A stretch of 5,579 bases of DNA from Caldifarciminota bacterium (GTDB lineage: Bacteria > Hydrothermota > Tepidihabitantia > Tepidihabitantales > Tepidihabitantaceae), in assembly GCA_016935775.1 (NCBI GenBank), contig JAFGQF010000183.1, positions 1 to 5,579 on the forward strand. Reading direction: 5' to 3'. The position numbers and the translations under genes are program-made. This document shows positions 1 through 5,400 of this stretch, in pieces (positions within the stretch are counted from its first letter, which is position 1; each line of letters starts with the position of its first letter). Under the pieces are notes generated by a model, which did no database searches, was not told where the DNA came from, and saw only the letters and a list, made by a program, of their open reading frames with translations.

Positions 1-357
1 CGGGCCCGGACAGCCGTCCGATGAGGAAGTCGTAGAGCGCATCGGGGAACGTCCCGGGGAGTCTACCGGTGAGACGCCCGGAGATAGGCCCGGACCGATG
101 CCCGGAGAGGTTCCCCGAGGGCGTCCCGGGGAGGCTCGGCCCGGGAGTCCCGGGGCGACGCTTGGGGAGGATGGGTCCGGGAAGCCGGGAGAGAGTCCCG
201 GGCAGAGCATCGGGGAGAGCCGGGGACCTGCGCCCGGGCGGACGCGGCGAGATAGCCCCGGACCGACGCCCTGGCCGAAGCCCTGAGATACGCCCAGACC
301 ATCGCCCGGAGGGCGTATCAGGGATAGGCCCGGGGGTAGGCTTACCGGAGCCCGTAT
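1..357. repeat. Degenerate 12-bp tandem array, about 30 units in constant phase
   Basis: A core close to CCCGG recurs at positions 5, 17, 29, 41, 53 and every 12 bases to about 353. The consensus unit is roughly CCCGG(A/G)GAGA(C/G)(G/T). By hand count the fifth column is G in about 25 of 30 units and the third is C in about 22. No unit is gained or lost by an indel over about 350 bp. Because 12 is divisible by 3, every frame reads as a tetrapeptide repeat. Examples are x-P-G-E on + (open 2-286, stop TGA 284-286) and S/G-P-G-L/V on - (open from ATG 384-382 to position 1). Neither has a clear ribosome binding site. G/C at third positions in the xPGE frame is only about 68% by my count, against about 90% in the real genes, so I do not call a gene. 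The array may be a non-coding minisatellite or the low-complexity tail of a neighbouring gene. Units may continue left of the window. Confidence 0.85.
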
Positions 358-397
358 TTCCGTGCCAAGTGCTTGAAACCTCATATACTTCGGTTTC

Positions 398-417
398 CCG
401 GGCTGTTGGCGGCCCGG
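398..417. other. GC-rich hairpin between repeat array and first promoter
   Basis: CCGGGCTG (398-405) can pair with CGGCCCGG (410-417) around a TTGG loop, giving an 8-bp stem with one G-U pair in the + strand RNA. No T-tract follows on either strand, so it is not a textbook intrinsic terminator. Its place between the array and the first promoter would suit a stop for upstream transcription, but this is inference. The rest of 358-470 holds only the promoter. Confidence 0.35.
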
Positions 418-440
418 CTGGCTGACCCGCCCTGAGCGTG

Positions 441-468
441 TTGACTGATTAGTTTACGGGATTATGCT
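441..468 (+). promoter_or_regulatory. Sigma70-like promoter for the XRE/hypothetical gene pair
   Basis: TTGACT (441-446) and TATGCT (463-468) are separated by 16 bases, each one or two mismatches from the bacterial consensus. They sit in an AT-richer island that stands out from the GC-rich surroundings. The expected transcription start, about 7 bases after the -10 box, falls near 474-476. That is on the GTG at 474 and just after the TTG at 471, so the transcript would be leaderless or nearly so. No Shine-Dalgarno precedes either start, which agrees. Confidence 0.6.
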
Positions 469-470
469 GT

Positions 471-1472
471 TTGGTGATTGACATCAGCGAGGTCCTGGGG
501 CCGGGGCCGGGGTCTCTGCTGGGCGCGCGGCTGCGGGAAATCCGCGCCCGGGCCGGGCTGACCCAGGCCCAGGTGGCGCGCAGGATGGGGCACGCGCACC
601 CTGGGTACCGGAGCCTGGTGAACCGGCTGGAGCTGGGCAAGGTGAAGCGGCCGAGCCTGGCGGTGCTGGGCCGGTTTGTCCGGGCGTGCGGGGCGGAGCT
701 GGCCGAGCTGGGCGATGCGCTGCCCGACGCTGTCCCGGTGCGGGCGCGGAAGCGGCGGCGGCCGGCGGGGCGCGAGGAGCGCATCCGCCAGGCAAGGGCG
801 CGGGCAAGGACCATTGGCCGGGAGCGGGTCATCGAGGACCGGCTGTACGAGTGGCTGGACGACGAGAGCAGGGTGCCGAAGGTGGCGCACCGGGTGCTGC
901 TGGCCTCGTTCGGCCGGCGGGTGTTCGACAACCTCGTGCGGGCGCGGGACGCGAACAACCGGGCGCTCGAGGAGTTGGGCGCGCAGGGGGTGAGCCGGGA
1001 GGACGCGGAGGGCATCCGGGGCCTGGTGGAGAAGCAGTTCCGGGAGATGGACGAGCAGGGCGTGCTGGACCGGCCGACGCAGTTGGACGCGGCCGCGGTG
1101 GCGGACGGCAGGCAGAAGCTGCCGAAGGTGGCGCGGGCCGCGACCCGGCTGCGGCAGCGGCACGAGTGGCGGTTCAACAAGTGGTTCGAGAACCGTGGCT
1201 ACGTCATCGAGCGAATCCGGGAGGAGTCGCGCGGGCTGCACGACGGGCTGGGCCTGCGCGACCGGGACAAGCGAAGCTGGCTGAACGCGGTGACCGATTT
1301 CTGCATCATCGCGGGCGAGGCCGCTGCCGGGTCAGACGAGCGAAGGCGGCGGTTCGAGGCGCGGGTCGGGCAGTCGGCCGAGCCGGACCTGATGCGGGCC
1401 ATCGGCGAGTTCGCGGTGCGGCGGTTCGACGAGCTGAAGCCGCAGATCCCGAAGAAACCGAACATGTCATAG
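471..1472 (+). CDS. XRE-family helix-turn-helix protein with large C-terminal region of unknown function
   Basis: This 333-residue protein is probably a DNA-binding regulator. Residues about 17-80 match the Cro/C1 (XRE) pattern: LREIRARAGLTQ, then QVARRMG, a loop, NRLELG, RPSL and ACGAEL. A very basic linker (about 91-125, with RKRRR) leads to a mostly helical, Arg/Glu-rich region to residue 333 that I do not recognise. I see no catalytic motif, signal peptide or membrane segment. The protein is much longer than a minimal XRE repressor, so the C-terminal part may oligomerise, sense a ligand or bind a partner. The start is TTG 471 or GTG 474; the promoter just upstream fits GTG 474 as a leaderless start. 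The next gene begins 9 bases after the stop, so the two are probably co-transcribed. G+C at third positions is like the neighbouring genes, with no sign of recent transfer. The reading frame and HTH are secure; the function is open. Confidence 0.85.
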   Translation: MVIDISEVLGPGPGSLLGARLREIRARAGLTQAQVARRMGHAHPGYRSLVNRLELGKVKRPSLAVLGRFVRACGAELAELGDALPDAVPVRARKRRRPAGREERIRQARARARTIGRERVIEDRLYEWLDDESRVPKVAHRVLLASFGRRVFDNLVRARDANNRALEELGAQGVSREDAEGIRGLVEKQFREMDEQGVLDRPTQLDAAAVADGRQKLPKVARAATRLRQRHEWRFNKWFENRGYVIERIREESRGLHDGLGLRDRDKRSWLNAVTDFCIIAGEAAAGSDERRRRFEARVGQSAEPDLMRAIGEFAVRRFDELKPQIPKKPNMS

Positions 1473-1481
1473 GCCGGTACG

Positions 1482-2258
1482 ATGAAGGACCTCGAGCTGG
1501 ACCCCGGGCTGGCCGAGTTGCTGGAGCGGGTGCGGCGCGAGGAGGTGCGGCTCCGGTGTCACGGTGTGGGTTACGAGGAGACCTGGCGCGCGGTGGAGCC
1601 GGAACTGCGGCCGGTGCTGGACCGGTTCGGGGTCGGGGTCACGGCCCACGCGAACTACCGGTCGTTCTGCCGGGAGGTGGTGAAGGCGTGCCGCCGGCGG
1701 CAGGGCGCGGACCTGAAGCTCGGAATCGAGCTGTCCATCCGCAAGTGGCGCGATTTCGGGCTGGACCTCGGCAACCTGTGCCGGCTGGCGCAGGCCTGCC
1801 TGGACTGTTTCCGGCTGTTCCGGGTCGAGCTGCCCGCGCCCGTGGCCGCACCCGCGAAGCCGCGGCGGCGCGGGCCGAAGCGGACCTATGCCGAGGCGGT
1901 GCGGGACGGCAGCGCGGACCGGGCCGCGCCCGGGTTACGCGAGCAGCAGGTGCGGGCCCACGCCGAGGCGACGGCGCGCAGCCGGGAACTGGCCGCGAGG
2001 GTGCGGGACATCCTCGCCGCGGCCGGGGTGCCGGCAAGAGACTTCATCACCTACAACTCGTTCTGCCTGCGGGTGGACCGGCACGCGCGGCGCTACGCGG
2101 ACCGGGTGCTGGGGAACGCGGCGGCAGGCTGTGTTGACCGGTGGGATGCGCGGGGCGCGCGGCGCGATGTGCTGGAGCGCATCCTGCGCGAGGTGTTCGG
2201 AATCGTGATGCAGGTGCCGGGGCCTCAAGCGGCCGGCGAGCCGGTTGACACCGGATAA
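1482..2258 (+). CDS. Basic hypothetical protein with internal duplication
   Basis: I do not recognise the family of this 258-residue protein. Two halves align without gaps at an offset of 132 residues. Between 36-101 and 168-233 I count 17 identities in 66 columns: R36/R168, R43/R175, L46/L178, GV 50-51/182-183, Y59/Y191, SFC 61-63/193-195, V66/V198, RR 71-72/203-204, L78/L210, W89/W221, G93/G225, L99/L231 and R101/R233. A proline-rich, strongly basic linker (about 117-135, containing PRRRGPKR, loosely like an AT-hook) joins them. There are eight cysteines (26, 63, 70, 100, 106, 109, 195, 217) but no clear zinc-finger spacing. No signal peptide or membrane segment is seen. A nucleic-acid-binding role is suggested by the charge and the XRE neighbour, and is inference only. 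ATG 1482 follows the previous stop by 9 bases with no good Shine-Dalgarno, so translational coupling is likely. The gene end contains the -35 box of the ATPase promoter. Confidence 0.8.
   Translation: MKDLELDPGLAELLERVRREEVRLRCHGVGYEETWRAVEPELRPVLDRFGVGVTAHANYRSFCREVVKACRRRQGADLKLGIELSIRKWRDFGLDLGNLCRLAQACLDCFRLFRVELPAPVAAPAKPRRRGPKRTYAEAVRDGSADRAAPGLREQQVRAHAEATARSRELAARVRDILAAAGVPARDFITYNSFCLRVDRHARRYADRVLGNAAAGCVDRWDARGARRDVLERILREVFGIVMQVPGPQAAGEPVDTG
2241..2254. repeat. Small palindrome around the -35 box
   Basis: CCGGT (2241-2245) and ACCGG (2250-2254) flank TGAC, so the -35 hexamer TTGACA (2245-2250) lies inside a 5-bp inverted repeat just before the stop codon of the upstream gene. 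A wider pair, AGCCGG (2239-2244) and CCGGCT (2262-2267), surrounds it. These could be operator half-sites or a weak hairpin at the end of the upstream mRNA, but in such GC-rich DNA short CCGG palindromes also arise by chance. Confidence 0.35.
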
Positions 2259-2275
2259 CGTCCGGCTAGCATACT
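2245..2275 (+). promoter_or_regulatory. Promoter of the V/A-ATPase operon
   Basis: A perfect -35 box TTGACA (2245-2250) is followed by TAGCAT (2267-2272, 16-base spacer) or, less well spaced, CATACT (2270-2275, 19 bases). Either -10 box places the transcription start at about 2279-2282, only 3 to 6 bases before ATG 2285. No Shine-Dalgarno is present, so the first ATPase gene would be translated from a near-leaderless mRNA. The -35 box overlaps the end of the preceding gene. Confidence 0.6.
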
Positions 2276-2288
2276 TGCCCTAGTATGC
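2269..2288. promoter_or_regulatory. Perfect 7-bp inverted repeat over -10 region and ntpF start codon (candidate operator)
   Basis: GCATACT (2269-2275) and AGTATGC (2282-2288) are perfect inverted repeats separated by TGCCCT. The site spans the -10 region and expected transcription start, and includes the ATG at 2285-2287. A dimeric regulator bound here would block RNA polymerase. The upstream XRE protein is an obvious but untested candidate. If transcription began further upstream, the same sequence in RNA could hide the start codon in a hairpin. Confidence 0.5.
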
Positions 2289-2623
2289 CTGAGAACAACG
2301 ACGACATCATTGCGCAGGTGCGGCGGGCCGAACAGGAAGCCGACGCCGCGCTGAAGCGGGCCGAGCAGGAGCGCGTCGCGGCGGTGGCCCGGGCCGAGGA
2401 GGACGCGAAGCGGCGGGTGACCGAGGCGCGCGAGCAACTGCGCCGGGAGCTGGCCGAGGCGCGCGCGAAGGCCGAGGCCGAGGCGAAGGCGCTCCTTGAG
2501 AAGTCGGCCAAGGAGTCCGCGGCCGCGGCCGGGCAGGAGCGCCGGGCGCCGAAGGAACGGGTGGACGAGGCGGTCGGCCTGGTGGTTGACGCGCTCAAAG
2601 AGCGATGGCGGTCGAGCGAGTAG
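2285..2623 (+). CDS. ntpF: V/A-type ATPase peripheral-stalk subunit (F/G/AhaH family)
   Basis: This 112-residue protein pairs with subunit E to form the peripheral stalk, which holds the catalytic head still against the rotating K ring. Nearly the whole chain is a charged alpha-helical coiled coil. From residue 13 to about 78 it runs in 11-residue steps (RRAEQEADAAL, KRAEQERVAAV, ARAEEDAKRRV and so on), with Ala at step position 3 and Leu/Val usually at 11. Such hendecads give the right-handed coiled coil known from the Thermus E/G stalk. The short C-terminal part (about 89-106, KERVDEAVGLVVDAL) resembles the end that docks on subunit E in homologues. Its length fits the family (about 100-120), and its place as first gene before I, K and E is the standard operon order. 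ATG 2285 has no Shine-Dalgarno and lies a few bases after the predicted transcription start. The end overlaps ntpI by 19 bases. The same subunit is called H or G in other systems. Confidence 0.9.
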   Translation: MPENNDDIIAQVRRAEQEADAALKRAEQERVAAVARAEEDAKRRVTEAREQLRRELAEARAKAEAEAKALLEKSAKESAAAAGQERRAPKERVDEAVGLVVDALKERWRSSE

Positions 2624-4833
2624 CCCGCGTCCTCGTCGCGGTCCACCAGGACCAGGGCGAGAGTTTTCTTCGTGCCCTGCAGCAGCAGGGCATTCTCCAT
2701 ATCACGGCAACCGAGGAGACCGAGCCGGCGCGGGCCGCGGCCGAGCTGGAGCGCGAGTCGGGCCGGCTGGACGAGGCGATTGCCGTGCTCGGGCCGCGGT
2801 CCGGGAAGAAGCCGGGCCTGCTGGGCGAGTCGAAGCTGACGATGTCGCGCCGCGAGTTCGAGGAGCGGGCGCACGACCGGTCGGTCGAGGAGCGGCTGGA
2901 GCGAACGCGCGAGCTGAACCGCCGGCTGGAGGAGATTGCCAACCGGGAGCGCCAGGTCGCGGCCGAGACGGCGCGGCTTCTGCCGTGGCGCGGGCTCGGG
3001 CACGCGCCGGCCGGGCTGTACGGCTCGCCCCGGGTCGAGGTGATGCTGGGCCGGTTCGCGGATTCGTCCGAGCTGGACCGGGCGCGAAGCGAGCTGGCCG
3101 GGCTGGAGGCCGCGGTCGAGCCGGCGGGCGAGTCCGAGGCGGGCGTGGCCGCGGTGGTGGTGGCGGCGCGGGACCGGGCCCCGGACGTCGGCCGGGTCCT
3201 GGCCGGGATGAGATTCGAAACCGACGACCTCAGGACCCTGGACCGCAGGCCGGCCGAGGCGCTGGCCGCGCTCGCGGATGAGAAGTCGAAGCTGGCCGCG
3301 GAGCGCGAGGAGATCGAGACCGGGCTGGCCGAACTGGCGCAGGAGGTCGCGGGACTGAAGGCGCGGGCCGACGCGCTGGCCAACGAGCGGGCCCGGGTCG
3401 AGGCCGGGGCGCGGCTGGAGCGGACCGCGACGGTGCTGCTGGTTCACGGCTGGGTGAAGGAGCGGGAGTACGGCGAGCTCGAGGCGCTGGTGGAAGAGAC
3501 CGGCGTCGCGGTGCTGGCGCGGACCAGGCCGGCCGAAGACGAGCCGCAGCCGGTGGCCCTGCACAACCCGAAGCCGTTCCGGCCGTTCGAGCTGGTGCTG
3601 GACCTTTACTCGATGCCGACCCCGCGCGAGCTGGACCCGACCGTGCTGCTGGCCCCGTTCTTCGCGCTGTTCTTCGGGTTCTGCCTGACCGACGCGGGCT
3701 ACGGCATCGTGCTGGTCGTGCTGGCGGCGCTGCTGATGCGCAAGATGGGCGCGTCGAACAAGCTGCTGGGGATGCTCTTCATCGGCGGGTTCTTCACCAT
3801 CATCGCCGGCGTGCTGGTCGGGAGCTGGTTCGGCGACCTGCCGGCCAAGCTGGGAATCCCGGCGCTGGTGAGCTTCAAGGACAGCCTGATGTGGTTCGAC
3901 CCGCTCGAGAACCCGATGCCGTTCTTCATTCTGTCGATCGCGATGGGCTACCTGCATATGATGTACGGGATGGTCATCGAGATCGCCGATTGCCTGCGCC
4001 GGCGCGAGGTGGGCGAGGCGCTGCTCGGCCAGTTCCCGTGGTTCGTGGCGCTGAACGCGCTGGTGGTGCTGGTGCTCGCGGGCAAGTCGCTGCCCGGCTG
4101 GGTATCGCCGGTCCTGCTGTTGCTGGTGCTGGCGTCGGTGGCGGCCATCCTGGTGTTCACCCAACGGGACCGGGAGATTGCCCTGCCGCAGACCGCGTGG
4201 TTCCTCCTGTTCTGGCTGACGCTGGTCTTCTTCGCCGCGAAGCTGGGCGGGCTGCCGCCGGTGTTCGGCGTCGCCCGGTGGGCCCTGCTGGCGGTGTTCG
4301 GCGGGCTGTTCGTGCTGACCTTCGTGGATCTGCGCCGCTCCGGCAGGCTCAAGGCGGTTCCGCTGGTTCTGGGAGGGCTGGGCGTCGCGACGCTGGGGCT
4401 GTACCTCGGCGGCGTCCTGCCGTGGCCGGTGCCGGCGCTCGCGGGCCTGGCGTTCTTCTTCTCCGCGCCGGCCAATCGCCGGGTCGCGGGCAAGCTGGCC
4501 TGGGGCGGTTACGCGCTCTACGGCGCGACCAGCTACGTCGGGGTGGTGTTGTCCTACATCCGGATAATGGCGCTGGGGATGGTGACCGGCGGCATCGCGA
4601 TGGCGATTAACACCGTGGCGTTCATGGTGACCGGCATCCCGGTGCTGGGCGTCATCCTCGCGGTCATCGGGCTGGTCGGCGGCCACGCCTACAACATCGC
4701 CGTCAACGTGCTGGGCGCATTCGTCCATACGCTGCGGCTCAACTATGTCGAGTTCTTCCCGCGGTTCTACACCGGCGGGGGCGAGCCGTTCGTGCCGTTC
4801 AAGGAAGAGAACCGTTACGTCGCAGTGAGGTAA
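2605..4833 (+). CDS. ntpI: V/A-type ATPase membrane subunit I (a subunit, half-channels and stator anchor)
   Basis: This 742-residue stator subunit lies beside the K ring, supplies the ion half-channels and anchors the peripheral stalk. Residues 1 to about 345 are the cytoplasmic part, with the typical VERVARVLVAVH start, GILHI, coiled-coil stretches (about 95-130, 235-272) and LVHGWV (279-284). The membrane part opens with FFALFFGFCLTDAGYG (352-367), then helices near 387-409 and 438-462 (YLHMMYG). The essential arginines are R653 (SYIRIMALG) and R711 (HTLRLNYVEFF), and GGHAYN (692-697) is also conserved. E. hirae R573 and R629 are 56 apart; here they are 58 apart, so the C-terminal core is intact. 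The protein is about 80-90 residues longer than E. hirae (664) or Thermus (652). Most of the excess lies at about 475-635, which holds more hydrophobic segments than the usual two helices. The start overlaps ntpF by 19 bases after a weak AAAGAG, implying coupled translation. Confidence 0.95.
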   Translation: MAVERVARVLVAVHQDQGESFLRALQQQGILHITATEETEPARAAAELERESGRLDEAIAVLGPRSGKKPGLLGESKLTMSRREFEERAHDRSVEERLERTRELNRRLEEIANRERQVAAETARLLPWRGLGHAPAGLYGSPRVEVMLGRFADSSELDRARSELAGLEAAVEPAGESEAGVAAVVVAARDRAPDVGRVLAGMRFETDDLRTLDRRPAEALAALADEKSKLAAEREEIETGLAELAQEVAGLKARADALANERARVEAGARLERTATVLLVHGWVKEREYGELEALVEETGVAVLARTRPAEDEPQPVALHNPKPFRPFELVLDLYSMPTPRELDPTVLLAPFFALFFGFCLTDAGYGIVLVVLAALLMRKMGASNKLLGMLFIGGFFTIIAGVLVGSWFGDLPAKLGIPALVSFKDSLMWFDPLENPMPFFILSIAMGYLHMMYGMVIEIADCLRRREVGEALLGQFPWFVALNALVVLVLAGKSLPGWVSPVLLLLVLASVAAILVFTQRDREIALPQTAWFLLFWLTLVFFAAKLGGLPPVFGVARWALLAVFGGLFVLTFVDLRRSGRLKAVPLVLGGLGVATLGLYLGGVLPWPVPALAGLAFFFSAPANRRVAGKLAWGGYALYGATSYVGVVLSYIRIMALGMVTGGIAMAINTVAFMVTGIPVLGVILAVIGLVGGHAYNIAVNVLGAFVHTLRLNYVEFFPRFYTGGGEPFVPFKEENRYVAVR

Positions 4834-4840
4834 AGGAGGA
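4832..4840 (+). promoter_or_regulatory. Strong Shine-Dalgarno for ntpK
   Basis: AAAGGAGGA overlaps the ntpI stop codon (TAA 4831-4833), and its AGGAGG core ends 9 bases before ATG 4849. It is the only consensus ribosome binding site in the window and fixes the ntpK start. High initiation here suits a ring subunit needed in many copies per enzyme. Confidence 0.85.
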
Positions 4841-4848
4841 TTCTGGAG

Positions 4849-5400
4849 ATGGATTCGATACCGGCGGTAGTGGATTCGGTGGCAGCCCTGGCCGGGCAGG
4901 CGGTCGCGGCAATCGGGGCGGTCAGCCCAATCGGGCTGGCCATCGCGCTGGCCGGCGCGGTGGTCGCGGCGGTGCCGGCGGGCATCGGCTCGGCCATCGG
5001 CATCGGGATGACGGCCCAGGTGGCCAACGGCGTGCTGGCCGAGGACCCGAAGAAGTTCGGCAACGTCTTCATCCTGGTGGCGCTGCCCGGGACCCAGGGG
5101 TTCTACGGCTTCCTGGGCGCGTTCCTGGCGATAATGCAGCTCGGGCTGCTCGGCGACGCGCCGAACGCCATCACCCTGTGGCAGGGCATCCAGATGTTCG
5201 CCGCCTGCCTGCCGGTTGGCCTGGCCGGACTGGCCTCGGGTATCTGGCAGGGCAAGGCTTGCTCGGCCGGGGTCGAGCTGGTGGCCAAGCGCGCGACCGA
5301 GGGCACCAAGGCGGTTATCTTCGCCGCGATGGTCGAGACCTACGCGGTGCTGGGACTGCTGGTGACGATTTTCGCCCAGATGGGCATCAAGCTCGGCTAG
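4849..5400 (+). CDS. ntpK: V/A-type ATPase rotor-ring subunit K (double-hairpin, probable Na+ site)
   Basis: This 183-residue subunit forms the membrane rotor ring that carries ions past subunit I. Two helical hairpins are visible. The first covers about 28-100, with GIGSAIGIGMT (45-55), EDPKKFG (65-71) and LPGTQGFYGF (79-88). The second covers about 110-180, with SGIWQGKA (130-137), AKRATEGTK (146-154) and AAMVETYAVLG (159-169). The ion-binding glutamate is E163; the first hairpin has Q83 in the equivalent place, so there is one carboxylate per four helices. Against E. hirae NtpK (156 residues) the Na+ ligands L61, T64, Q65, Q110 and E139, and the bracing Y68, match L79, T82, Q83, Q134, E163 and Y86. 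Sodium coupling is therefore likely, though inferred. An N-terminal extension of about 18 mostly small and hydrophobic residues precedes the first helix. The start is fixed by a strong Shine-Dalgarno. The stop TAG directly abuts ATG of ntpE. Confidence 0.96.
   Translation: MDSIPAVVDSVAALAGQAVAAIGAVSPIGLAIALAGAVVAAVPAGIGSAIGIGMTAQVANGVLAEDPKKFGNVFILVALPGTQGFYGFLGAFLAIMQLGLLGDAPNAITLWQGIQMFAACLPVGLAGLASGIWQGKACSAGVELVAKRATEGTKAVIFAAMVETYAVLGLLVTIFAQMGIKLG

Noticed and set aside
1..357. CRISPR array
   Set aside because: The unit is 12 bp, contiguous and diverged, with no conserved 24-37 bp repeats, no spacers and no cas genes nearby.
373..389. Promoter from TTGAAA (373-378) and TATACT (384-389)
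   Set aside because: The boxes are only 5 bases apart, too close for sigma70, and no -35 box lies at the right distance from TATACT.
398..417. Intrinsic terminator
   Set aside because: The 8-bp GC stem is good, but no T-tract follows it on either strand, so it is listed only as a hairpin.
873..1136. Internal duplication in the XRE protein, suggested by PKVA at residues 136-139 and 218-221
   Set aside because: Beyond this short match the flanking residues show little identity and need a shifted offset, so it looks like chance in an Arg/Ala-rich protein.
686..2137. Open frame of 483 codons on the plus strand crossing both hypothetical genes
   Set aside because: It is out of frame with the XRE gene and the duplicated-protein gene. 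The product is a Gly/Ala/Arg-rich shadow without domains, and its start lies inside the XRE coding region.
471..2258. Toxin-antitoxin or phage-defence pair
   Set aside because: The XRE domain and small operon invite this idea, but neither protein shows a nuclease, kinase, acetyltransferase, RES, HipA or other toxin motif, and no mobile-element gene is nearby.
2266..4728. Open frame of 820 codons on the minus strand
   Set aside because: It lies wholly antisense to ntpF and ntpI, whose protein motifs are unmistakable. Its product is a low-complexity Arg/His/Gln/Pro-rich string, as expected when the sense genes have almost only G or C at third positions.
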